64,000 nt of DNA from Rhodoblastus sp963704565. GTDB lineage: Bacteria > Pseudomonadota > Alphaproteobacteria > Rhizobiales > Beijerinckiaceae. Below are positions 7,849 through 15,930 of this stretch, piece by piece (the first letter of the stretch is position 1; every line of letters begins with the position of its first letter). Made by a program: the position numbers and the translations under genes. The DNA is taken from assembly GCA_963704565.1 (NCBI GenBank), contig OY969917.1, forward strand, positions 2,418,001 through 2,482,000, written 5' to 3'. The notes under the pieces are model-generated. The model saw only the letters and a list, made by a program, of their open reading frames with translations, made no database searches and had not been told where the DNA came from.

Positions 7849-10835
7849 TAATCCTCCTGCGCCAGCAGGCCGGCGTCGCCGCCGAGCGAGGCGCGGTTCA
7901 CGGTCAGGGTCGCCTCGCGGTAAAAACGGCGCAGATAATCCGGGCCGCCGGCCTTGGGGCCGGTCCCGCTGAGGCCGAAGCCGCCAAAGGGCTGGCTGCC
8001 GACCATTGCGCCGATCATGTTGCGGTTGACATAAATGTTCCCGGCCGGCACCTTGCGCGCCAGTTCCGCGATCCGGCCTTCGATCCTGCTGTGCAGGCCG
8101 AGCGTCAGCCCATAGCCCGAGGCGGCGATCTCGTCGATCAGCCCGGAAAATTTTTCCGCCCGCCAAGTCGCGACATGAAGCACCGGGCCGAATATTTCGC
8201 GGGTCAGGTCGCGCGGCGAATCGAGCCGGACGATGTGGGGCGCGACGAAATCGCCGTCGTTGGGCGCGGCGCCGGCGTAAAGAATGCGGCCCTCGGCGGC
8301 GCGGGCCGCGATATAGGCGTCGAGCGCCGCCTTGGCTTGCGCGTCGATCACCGGGCCGACCTGGGTGGCGGCCTGGCGCGGATCGCCGAGGCGCAATTGG
8401 GTCGCCGCGCCGATCAGCATGTCGAGCGCGGGCGCGAAAATTTCCTCCTGCAAACACAGCAGACGCAGGGCCGAACAGCGCTGGCCGGCGGAGCGGAAGG
8501 CCGAGGTCAGCACGTCGTCCGTGACCTGTTCGAGTAAAGCGGTCGAATCGACCACCATCACATTAACGCCGCCGGTCTCGGCGATCAGCGGAACGATGGG
8601 GCCGCCGCGCGCGGCCAGGGCGCGCTGGATGCTTTGCGCCGTCTCGACCGAGCCGGTAAAGGCGACGCCCGCCGCGCGCCGATCGCCGACGAGAGCAGCG
8701 CCCAACGCGCCGTCGCCGGGCGCGCAGACCAAAACGTCCTCGGGCAAACCCGCCGCCGCAAATATTTGCGTCGCCGCGAGCGCCATGCGCGGGGTCTGCT
8801 CCGCCGGTTTGGCCACGACACAATTTCCCGTCGCCAGCGCCGCCGCGATCTGGCCGGCAAAAATCGCGAGCGGGAAATTCCACGGCGAAATGCAGACGAA
8901 AATTCCGCGACCGTGACGGCGCAGGATATTTTCCTCGCCGGTGACGCCGGGCAAAGTTTCGTCGGCGCAGATCCTGCGCGCCTCGGCGGCGTAATAGCGG
9001 CACAGATCGGCGGCCTCGCGGACTTCGGCGAGGCCATCGTCGAGCGTTTTCTTCGCCTCCTCCTGCAGCAAGGCGATCAACCGGCCGCGCTCGGATTCGA
9101 ACAGATCGGCGGCGCGCGAAAGGATATCCGCGCGCTGGCCGACCGGCGTCGCGCTCCATGCCGCAAAGGCCTTTTCCGCCTTGGCGAACGCCGCCTCGGC
9201 GGAAAGCGGCTCTGGCGGCGCGGCGCCGGCGAGGCCGCGATGCGGCGCGATTTCCGCGAGCAGGCCAGCGAGCGCCGCGCCGCAGCCGAATTCGACCCCG
9301 GAGGAATTCTTGCGCTCCGGCGCGAAAAGATCGCGCGGCAAAGGCAGGCGGGCGTGACGGAAGCGGCCCGATTCGCGCAGAATTTCGAGCGGATCGGCCA
9401 GCAGGTCTTGTTCAGGAGCCTCCGGCTCGGCGGCGCGGGCGACGAAGGAGGCGTTGGCGCCGTTCTCGATCAGCCGCCGCACCAGATAAGCCAGCAGATC
9501 GCGATGCGGCCCGACCGGCGCAAAGACCCGGCAGGCGACGCCGGAATGGGCGCGCAAGGCCTCGTGCAAGGCCTCGCCCATGCCATGCAGGCGCTGGAAT
9601 TCATAATCGCGCCGCGCTTTTCCGCGCGTTACGATCGTCGCCGCCGTCTGGGCGTTGTGGGTGGCGAATTGCGGAAAGATCGAATCTTCCGCCAGCAGGC
9701 GCTCGGCGCAGGCGAGATAATTCGCGTCGGTCATCGCCTTGCGGGTGAAGACCGGATAATCGGCAAGCCCGCGCTCCTGGGCGCGCTTGATCTCGCTGTC
9801 CCAATAGGCGCCCTTGACCAGCCGCGCCGTAATGCGCCGGTTTTTCCCGCGCGCCAGTTCGGCGACATGATCGACCACGGCGCCGGCCCGCTTCTGATAG
9901 GCCTGGATCGCCAAACCAAAACCTTCCCAGCCGGCAAGCGAAACGTCCGCGAGCACCCGGGCGAAAATGTCGAGCGACAGCTCCAGCCGATCCGCTTCCT
10001 CGGCGTCGACGGTCAGGCCGATGTCGCGGTCCTTGGCGAGACGCGCCAGCTCCAGCAGGCGGGGCGTGAGTTCGGCGCGCACACGCTCCGCCGAAATCGC
10101 CTCGTAGCGCGGATGAAGCGCCGAGAGTTTGACCGAAATTCCCGGCCTTTGCGCCGGGCCCTCGCCCCGCGCCGCCTTGCCGATCGCCTGAATCGCCCGC
10201 GCATAGGCGTCGAAATGGCGGGTTGCGTCTTGCGCCGTCCGCGCCCCCTCCCCCAGCATGTCGAAGGAATGGAGATCGCGCCGGCAGGCGGGCGTTTGCG
10301 CGCGGGAAAGCGCCGCCTCGATGGTTTCCCCGAAGACGAAATGGCCGCCGAGCAGGCGCAGGGCTTTTCGCGCGGCGGCGCGTAGCGCGGGAACGCCGAG
10401 ACGCCGCGCCAGGCCGGCGACGATTCGGCGCGGCGAAAATTCGGCCTCGACCAGCCGCGCCGAGAATCCCAGGGCAAAAGCGCAGGCCTGGATCAGCGGC
10501 GCGTCGGAATGAATCGCGTGACGGTCGAAATCGCCCGCCGCCAGTTTATCCGCCAGCAGCAGGTCGGCGGTCGGATTGTCCGGCGCGCGCGCCAGCGCCT
10601 CGGCGAGCGCCATGATGGCGAGGCCCTCGCGCGACGACAGCTTGAATTCGTGCAGAAAATCCTCGACCCCGCCGACGCCCGGCGCGCGGGCGCGGATCGC
10701 GCCGAGCAATCGCGCGGCCAGCGCCTTTTCCTCGGCGCGCAAATCGTCGCGCGCCGGCGCCGCGAGCCAGGCCCGCGCGAAGTCCGCGTCGGGCGGCGCG
10801 TAAGGCGCCGCGAAAATCCTTGGGTCGTCCGTCAT
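7848..10835 (-). CDS. putA: Bifunctional proline dehydrogenase / L-glutamate gamma-semialdehyde dehydrogenase
   Basis: PutA oxidises proline to glutamate in two steps: FAD-dependent proline dehydrogenase, then NAD-dependent delta-1-pyrroline-5-carboxylate dehydrogenase. The 995-residue protein has an N-terminal helical arm, a PRODH TIM barrel (about residues 100-430, with KGAYWDSEIKRAQ) and an aldehyde dehydrogenase domain (about 480-990). The general base Glu in AETGGVN is near residue 752 and the catalytic Cys in SAGQRCSALR near 786. The length and absence of a ribbon-helix-helix domain match the minimal, non-regulatory PutA type seen in Bradyrhizobium. The ATG at 10835 is preferred over an upstream in-frame start. 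The TAG stop is completed by the end of the inserted element. Confidence 0.95.
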   Translation of the reverse strand: MTDDPRIFAAPYAPPDADFARAWLAAPARDDLRAEEKALAARLLGAIRARAPGVGGVEDFLHEFKLSSREGLAIMALAEALARAPDNPTADLLLADKLAAGDFDRHAIHSDAPLIQACAFALGFSARLVEAEFSPRRIVAGLARRLGVPALRAAARKALRLLGGHFVFGETIEAALSRAQTPACRRDLHSFDMLGEGARTAQDATRHFDAYARAIQAIGKAARGEGPAQRPGISVKLSALHPRYEAISAERVRAELTPRLLELARLAKDRDIGLTVDAEEADRLELSLDIFARVLADVSLAGWEGFGLAIQAYQKRAGAVVDHVAELARGKNRRITARLVKGAYWDSEIKRAQERGLADYPVFTRKAMTDANYLACAERLLAEDSIFPQFATHNAQTAATIVTRGKARRDYEFQRLHGMGEALHEALRAHSGVACRVFAPVGPHRDLLAYLVRRLIENGANASFVARAAEPEAPEQDLLADPLEILRESGRFRHARLPLPRDLFAPERKNSSGVEFGCGAALAGLLAEIAPHRGLAGAAPPEPLSAEAAFAKAEKAFAAWSATPVGQRADILSRAADLFESERGRLIALLQEEAKKTLDDGLAEVREAADLCRYYAAEARRICADETLPGVTGEENILRRHGRGIFVCISPWNFPLAIFAGQIAAALATGNCVVAKPAEQTPRMALAATQIFAAAGLPEDVLVCAPGDGALGAALVGDRRAAGVAFTGSVETAQSIQRALAARGGPIVPLIAETGGVNVMVVDSTALLEQVTDDVLTSAFRSAGQRCSALRLLCLQEEIFAPALDMLIGAATQLRLGDPRQAATQVGPVIDAQAKAALDAYIAARAAEGRILYAGAAPNDGDFVAPHIVRLDSPRDLTREIFGPVLHVATWRAEKFSGLIDEIAASGYGLTLGLHSRIEGRIAELARKVPAGNIYVNRNMIGAMVGSQPFGGFGLSGTGPKAGGPDYLRRFYREATLTVNRASLGGDAGLLAQED

Positions 10836-10961
10836 GCGCTGGCCACAATCCAACCAGCGAAACAATAATACGGTTTCCGTAAGATTGCTTCGCAATCCGC
10901 GGAAACGCCATGGCGCGAAAATCCTCTATGTCGCGGGCGGATTTTCGCGCCAGCGGAATAT

Positions 10962-10988
10962 GAATTCCGAATGATTCATTCGGAATTC
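10962..10988. promoter_or_regulatory. Perfect 27-bp palindrome between putA and cysNC
   Basis: Two 13-base arms (GAATTCCGAATGA and TCATTCGGAATTC) surround a single base. The palindrome lies 21 bases beyond the cysNC stop and about 130 bases upstream of the putA start, both on the minus strand. It could be a transcription end for cysNC or an operator for putA. It lacks a U-run. Confidence 0.45.
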
Positions 10989-11008
10989 GTTTAGCAGATT
11001 CGCCGCGC

Positions 11009-12796
11009 TCAGGCCGAGGCGACGATCCCCCTGGCGTGCAAATATTCGACGATGCGGTCGGCCATCGCCTCGGCGGTCCCGTCCTCCAGCGTCAGCACGA
11101 TCTCGGCCTTGTCCGGCCGCTCATAGGGCTGGTCCACCCCGGTGAAATTCTTGATTTCGCCGGCGAGCGCCCGTTTGTAGAGCCCCTTGCGGTCGCGCTG
11201 GATGCAGGTCTCCAGCGGCGTATCCACGAAGATTTCGATGAATTCGCCGGGACCGAGCAATTCGCGCACCATGCGGCGTTCGGCCTCGAAGGGCGAGATG
11301 AAGGAGCACATCACGATCAGTCCGGCGTCCGCCATCAGCTTCGACACTTCGCCGACGCGGCGGATGTTCTCGACACGGTCCGCGTCGGTGAAGCCGAGGT
11401 CGCGGGTCAGGCCGTGGCGCAGATTGTCGCCGTCGAGCGCGATCGTATGGGCGTTCTGGCCGGCGAGCCTGGTTTCCACCAGATTGGCGACCGTCGATTT
11501 GCCCGAGCCGGACAGGCCGGTGAACCACAGCACCGCGGGCTTCTGGCGTTTCAGCCCGGCGCGGACCTCCTTGGTCACGCTCATCGCCTGGAGATGGACA
11601 TTGCTCGCGCGCCGCAACGGAAAGGCGATCGTCCCGATCGCCACCCTCGCGCCGGTCGCGCGGTCGATCAGCACAAAGGCGCCGGTCTGGCGGAATTTGT
11701 CGAATGGATCGATCGACAAAGGCCGCGCGGCGGCGAGGTTGCAGAAGCCGATGTCATTGGCGCGCAACGTCTTGGCCGCCATTTGCTGGTGGTTTTCGAC
11801 ATTCAGCCGATATTTGATCTCGGTGACGCTGGCGGACACGGATCGGCCGTTGATCTCGATCATATAGGAGCGGCCGGGCAGCAGTTTTTCCTCGCCGGTC
11901 CACAACAGTTGCGCCGCGAATTGCTCGACCAAAGCCGGCCGGTCGCCGACGTGGCAAATCATGTCGCCGCGCGAGGCCTCGACTTTTTCGGCGAAGACCA
12001 GAGTGACCGCGTCATGGGCCCTGGCGCTTTCGACGTCGCTTTCCCCTGCGACGATGCGCGCGACATGGGCGGTCTTGCCGGTGTCGGCGACGCAGATTTC
12101 GTCGCCGACCTTGACCAATCCCGACATCGCCACGCCGCGCACGCCGGGGAAATCGGCGCTGGATTGTTCGACCGCCTCAATCGAAAAGCGCAGGGGCGCT
12201 TCAGCGGCGTCGTCGGCGATCTCGATCGAATCGAGATAGTCGAGCAGGCACGGCCCATGACGCCAGGGCATGCGAGTCGAGGGGGCCGCGACATCGACGC
12301 CGGCCTGCGCCGACATCGGAATGGCCGCGAGGGTGCGGAAACCCATGCCGCTGGCGTGATCGGTGAAATCGGCGACGACGGCGTTGAACACCGCCTCGTT
12401 GTAATCGACGAGATCCATCTTGTTGACCGCCGCCACGACATGGCGGACGCCAAGCATGGAAACGATCGCCAGATGGCGCAGACTTTCTTCGCGCAGGCCC
12501 TTGCGCGCGTCGATCAGCAGGATCGCCAGATCGGCTTTCGCGGCCGCCTGCGCCATATCGCCCGTATGTCGCGGGTCTCCCGCCGTGTCGGCGACAAGAA
12601 ACGCGCGCCTCTCGGTCGAGAACGGACAAAACGCGGCGGCCCGATCGACAGGCGCGGCGCCGCACTCCTGAAGCAGGCGGCCGATCAGGGTGGATTTGCC
12701 GTCGCCCGCCGCGCCGCAGACGAGAAGCCGAAGGACAGGCGCGCGCGTGGAAACTTCGCCGCCGCGTCCCGCAATCGTCGTTTTCGGAGAATTCAT
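11009..12796 (-). CDS. cysC: CysN-CysC fusion: reduced ATP sulfurylase GTPase subunit plus APS kinase
   Basis: The 595-residue protein joins a CysN-like elongation-factor GTPase domain (about 20-410) to an APS kinase domain (about 415-595), which makes PAPS from APS. The kinase half looks intact, with P-loop GLSGSGKSTVA, LDGDNLRHGL and the ISPF region. In the GTPase half the P-loop reads GAAGDGKST, and only about 16 residues separate GRLL from FSTERR where normal CysN has about 54. Switch I (EREQGITIDVAY) is therefore gone, and the G3 motif DTPGH has become DTAGD. NKMDLVDYN is retained. No cysD is adjacent. I expect PAPS synthesis to work but doubt GTP-coupled sulfurylase activity. The ATG at 12796 is preferred to an upstream TTG. 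Confidence 0.85.
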   Translation of the reverse strand: MNSPKTTIAGRGGEVSTRAPVLRLLVCGAAGDGKSTLIGRLLQECGAAPVDRAAAFCPFSTERRAFLVADTAGDPRHTGDMAQAAAKADLAILLIDARKGLREESLRHLAIVSMLGVRHVVAAVNKMDLVDYNEAVFNAVVADFTDHASGMGFRTLAAIPMSAQAGVDVAAPSTRMPWRHGPCLLDYLDSIEIADDAAEAPLRFSIEAVEQSSADFPGVRGVAMSGLVKVGDEICVADTGKTAHVARIVAGESDVESARAHDAVTLVFAEKVEASRGDMICHVGDRPALVEQFAAQLLWTGEEKLLPGRSYMIEINGRSVSASVTEIKYRLNVENHQQMAAKTLRANDIGFCNLAAARPLSIDPFDKFRQTGAFVLIDRATGARVAIGTIAFPLRRASNVHLQAMSVTKEVRAGLKRQKPAVLWFTGLSGSGKSTVANLVETRLAGQNAHTIALDGDNLRHGLTRDLGFTDADRVENIRRVGEVSKLMADAGLIVMCSFISPFEAERRMVRELLGPGEFIEIFVDTPLETCIQRDRKGLYKRALAGEIKNFTGVDQPYERPDKAEIVLTLEDGTAEAMADRIVEYLHARGIVASA

Positions 12797-12946
12797 CGAC
12801 AACAATCCTCGCGCAACTGCTTATCCGTCGGGCCGGATCTCCGCCCACGCCAAGAAGGTCGAGCGACCCTCCGTAACGTCAGGCATTGAAACATATCCGT
12901 CTTCGCCGCGTCTGCAAAACTTTGGGCGCAATTCGAAGGCCGCGCA

Positions 12947-13921
12947 TCACTCTTCGTCGTTCAGCGGATGAAGGTCGCGCACCATCGCCTTCAGGCGTTC
13001 GTCCAGCACATGGGTATAGATTTGCGTCGTCGCGATGTCGGCGTGTCCTAGCAATTCCTGCACGACGCGGAGATCGGCGCCGTTTTGCAGCAGATGGCTG
13101 GCGAAGGCGTGGCGCAGGACATGCGGGCTCACTTTTTGCGGCGAAAGGCCAGCGGCGGCGGCCAGGAATTTCAACTCTCGCGCGAAGACCTGACGGGTTA
13201 GATGGCCGCTCTCGCCAATCGACGGGAACAGCCATTTCTGCTTCGCCGCCTCGGGATGAAGCTCCAGCAACTGGCGGCGATAGGCGGCGATCGCCTCGCG
13301 GGCGTGACCGGTGAGCGGCGCCAGCCGCTCGCGCCCGCCCTTGCCCTTGATCGTCAGAAAGCCCCCGCTTCGCTCCGGCGTTTTCTCGGCCTGTTTCGCT
13401 GAGGTCAAAGGCAGGGCCACCAGCTCCGAGACGCGCAGGCCCGAAGCGTAAAGCACTTCGACCAGACAGGCGGCGCGGCGCGCTCTCAGCCTGTCCTCGG
13501 CCGGCCGCGCCGGATCGTCCAGCCCCTCGCGGCAAACCTGTAAAATCGCGTCCACTTCGGCGACCGAAAGAATCTTGGGCAGGCGCCGGCCCTGGCGCGG
13601 GCCTTCAAGCAGGACGGCGGGATCGTCCGGCCGCCGCTCCTCGGTCGAAAGAAAACGATGGAACTGCCGGATCGCCGACAGCTTGCGCGCCGAAGACGTG
13701 GGCTTGAGCCCGGCTTGCGCGAGATCGGCGAGATGTTCGCGAATGTCCTGGGCCGTGGCGCTGAACGGATCGCGCTGGCGGCGCGCCAGGGCCAGCAGAT
13801 AATCGCCGAGGTCGCGGGCATAGGCGTCGAGCGTGTTTTTCGCGGCGCCGCGCTCCGCAGCGAGCATGGCGAGAAAATCCTTCACCGCGGCGCGCGAGGC
13901 CGGGGCGCTTTTATCGGTCAT
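12947..13921 (-). CDS. xerD: Site-specific tyrosine recombinase XerD
   Basis: XerD, with XerC, resolves chromosome dimers at dif at the FtsK-bearing division septum. The 324-residue protein has an N-terminal core-binding SAM-like domain (about 8-95) and a catalytic domain with the Arg of ASGLRVSELVAL, HVLRHAFASHLL, the late His in LLGHADIATTQIY and the nucleophilic Tyr in QIYTHV. The start ATG overlaps the TGA of the small upstream membrane gene (ATGA), which suggests translational coupling. The XerD rather than XerC assignment rests on the neighbourhood next to aroK and on the THVLDERLK ending. The second recombinase in the window is XerC-like. Confidence 0.9.
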   Translation of the reverse strand: MTDKSAPASRAAVKDFLAMLAAERGAAKNTLDAYARDLGDYLLALARRQRDPFSATAQDIREHLADLAQAGLKPTSSARKLSAIRQFHRFLSTEERRPDDPAVLLEGPRQGRRLPKILSVAEVDAILQVCREGLDDPARPAEDRLRARRAACLVEVLYASGLRVSELVALPLTSAKQAEKTPERSGGFLTIKGKGGRERLAPLTGHAREAIAAYRRQLLELHPEAAKQKWLFPSIGESGHLTRQVFARELKFLAAAAGLSPQKVSPHVLRHAFASHLLQNGADLRVVQELLGHADIATTQIYTHVLDERLKAMVRDLHPLNDEE

Positions 13922-14061
13922 TTGTTGAGGACGTTGGCCGGCAGGGGCTGGCTCATTTCGCGCGGCTGCGGCTCGACGAAGGCGACCAGCGCCGCCATGC
14001 CGACGAAAGCCACGCCCGCCAGCAGGCCGATGACAAAGAGAAAGCGCAACAGGCTGGGCAT
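13918..14061 (-). CDS. Small single-pass membrane protein overlapping xerD
   Basis: This 47-residue frame begins MPSLLRFLFVIGLLAGVAFVG and has one transmembrane helix (about 5-30). A short polar tail follows, containing VEPQPREMSQPLPANVLNK. Its TGA overlaps the xerD ATG by four bases, so the two genes are probably translated together. A similar short gene with a VEPxxREM tail sits between aroK and xerD in many Hyphomicrobiales; that comparison is from memory. Its function is unknown. Confidence 0.75.
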   Translation of the reverse strand: MPSLLRFLFVIGLLAGVAFVGMAALVAFVEPQPREMSQPLPANVLNK

Positions 14062-14152
14062 AGATCACTCCGCGCCGCGGTTTCGGCTCTCGCGCGCGGA
14101 AAATCCACTCGCCGAAAGCCAGATACAATTTGCGCGCGCGACGTGATAGTAC

Positions 14153-15925
14153 ATGCCGATCATGTGGGATCAAGCCATCGTTCATCAGCAGGAGGACGCA
14201 CCGCCTTCGCCGCGCGACCGGCGCGCCCAGGCGATCGTCGACCGCCTTGCCGGCCGACCGCTGGCGCTTGTCGGCATGATGGGCTCGGGTAAGACCGCCA
14301 TCGGCAAAAGGCTGGCGCACAGGCTCGGCCTGCCCTTCGTCGATTCGGATCACGAGATCGAGGCCGCCCATCGCCTGACCGTCACGGAGATTTTCGCGCA
14401 TCACGGCGAGGCCTATTTCCGCGACGGCGAGCGCCGCGTGCTGGCCCGGCTGATCGGCGAAGGCGAGCGGGTCATCGCCACGGGCGGCGGCGCCTTCATC
14501 CAGCCGCAGACGCGCGCGCTGATCCGCGAGCGCGCCGTCTCGATCTGGCTGAAGGCCGATTTCGACGTGCTGATGCGCCGGGTGCGCAAAAGGCCGACCC
14601 GTCCGCTGCTGCAAGGCCCCGACCCGGAAGGCGTGATGCGCCGCCTGATCGACGAGCGCTATCCGGTCTATGCCGAGGCCGATCTCTCCATTATTTCGCG
14701 CGACGCGACGCATGAGGTCATCATCGAGGAAGTCCTCGCCGCGCTCGAAGCTTTTTTGGCCAAACAAGGGGAATTTTCGCCCGAAATGACCGCGCCCGCT
14801 CTGCCTCCCGCCTCCACCGGCGTCCATGTCGCCCTCGGCGATCGTTCCTATGACATATTGATCGGACCCGCGCTGATCGCCCATGCCGGCGAGCGGCTCG
14901 CCCGGCTCGCGCCCGGCGCCAGCGCCTTCATCGTCACCGATTCCAATGTCGCGCCTCTGTGGCTCAACCCGCTTCAGGCCAGTCTCGACGCGGCGAACGT
15001 CCGCCACGGCCATATCGTGCTGCCGGCCGGCGAACCCACCAAGGATTACGCCCATTACGAACAGCTCTGCGAGGCGGTGCTGACGGCGAAGATGGAGCGC
15101 GGCGATTGCCTGATCGCGCTCGGCGGCGGCGTCATCGGCGACCTTACCGGCTTCGTCGCCGCAAGCCTGCGCCGGGGCATGGGCTTCATCCAGATTCCGA
15201 CCACTTTGCTGTCGCAGGTCGATTCGAGCGTCGGCGGCAAGACCGGGATCAATTCGCGCCAGGGCAAGAATTTGATCGGCGCCTTCCACCAGCCGGCGCT
15301 GGTGCTCGCCGACACCGACAGCCTCGGCACTCTGCCGAAACGCGAATTCGCCGCCGGTTATGCGGAAGTGGTCAAATATGGCCTGATCGACCGGCCGGAT
15401 TTCTTCGCCTGGCTCGAAAAGCACTGGCGGGCTTTGTTCGCGCGCGGGCCGGAGCTGAGCCACGCCATTGCGGTGAGTTGCGAATCCAAGGCCGCCGTGG
15501 TCGCCCGCGACGAGACCGAACAGGGCGACCGCGCTTTGCTCAATCTCGGCCACACCTTCGGCCACGCCCTGGAAAAGCTCGTCGCCTATGACAGCCAACG
15601 CCTCGTCCATGGCGAGGGCGTCGCCATCGGCATGGCCTGCGCCTTCCGCTATTCGGTCCGCGCCGGCCTCTGCCCGACCCCGGCCGCCGAGCGGGTCGAG
15701 GCGCATCTGCGCGCCGTCGGTCTGCCGACCCGCATAAGCGACATCGCCGGATGGGACGCCAGCGCCGAGGACATTGTCGCGGCCATGGCGCAGGACAAGA
15801 AGGTGAAGCGCGGCGCGCTCACCTTCATCCTCGCCCGCGACATCGGCGCGAGCTTCATCGCCCGCAATGTCGAGCCGGAGGCGGTGCGCGCCTTCCTCGA
15901 AGACGAGCTGCGCGCCGGAGCGTGA
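14153..15925 (+). CDS. aroKB: Fused shikimate kinase / 3-dehydroquinate synthase
   Basis: One uninterrupted 590-residue frame carries two steps of the shikimate pathway to chorismate. Residues about 35-205 are shikimate kinase: P-loop GMMGSGKTAIGKR, the DSDHEIE metal/shikimate site, TGGGAF and the lid RPTRPLL. Residues about 225-590 are 3-dehydroquinate synthase: LGGGVIGDLTGF, QVDSSVGGKTGIN, GYAEVVKYG, and the zinc ligands in NLGHTFGHALE and RLVHGEGVAIG. The linker is a short proline-rich stretch with an internal Met (14786). That codon could also start a separate AroB, with an AAGGGG about 13 bases upstream. In most relatives the two genes are separate and adjacent. Confidence 0.93.
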   Translation: MPIMWDQAIVHQQEDAPPSPRDRRAQAIVDRLAGRPLALVGMMGSGKTAIGKRLAHRLGLPFVDSDHEIEAAHRLTVTEIFAHHGEAYFRDGERRVLARLIGEGERVIATGGGAFIQPQTRALIRERAVSIWLKADFDVLMRRVRKRPTRPLLQGPDPEGVMRRLIDERYPVYAEADLSIISRDATHEVIIEEVLAALEAFLAKQGEFSPEMTAPALPPASTGVHVALGDRSYDILIGPALIAHAGERLARLAPGASAFIVTDSNVAPLWLNPLQASLDAANVRHGHIVLPAGEPTKDYAHYEQLCEAVLTAKMERGDCLIALGGGVIGDLTGFVAASLRRGMGFIQIPTTLLSQVDSSVGGKTGINSRQGKNLIGAFHQPALVLADTDSLGTLPKREFAAGYAEVVKYGLIDRPDFFAWLEKHWRALFARGPELSHAIAVSCESKAAVVARDETEQGDRALLNLGHTFGHALEKLVAYDSQRLVHGEGVAIGMACAFRYSVRAGLCPTPAAERVEAHLRAVGLPTRISDIAGWDASAEDIVAAMAQDKKVKRGALTFILARDIGASFIARNVEPEAVRAFLEDELRAGA

Positions 15926-15930
15926 AAGCC

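Noticed and set aside
7626..8537. Frame through the MITE into the putA 3' end as a possible transposase
   Set aside because: It is mostly putA antisense and lacks DDE or other transposase motifs.
13922..15706. Long N-terminal extension of the xerD frame across aroKB
   Set aside because: The frame runs on because of high GC; XerD homology begins at the ATG at 13921, and the upstream part is opposite aroKB.
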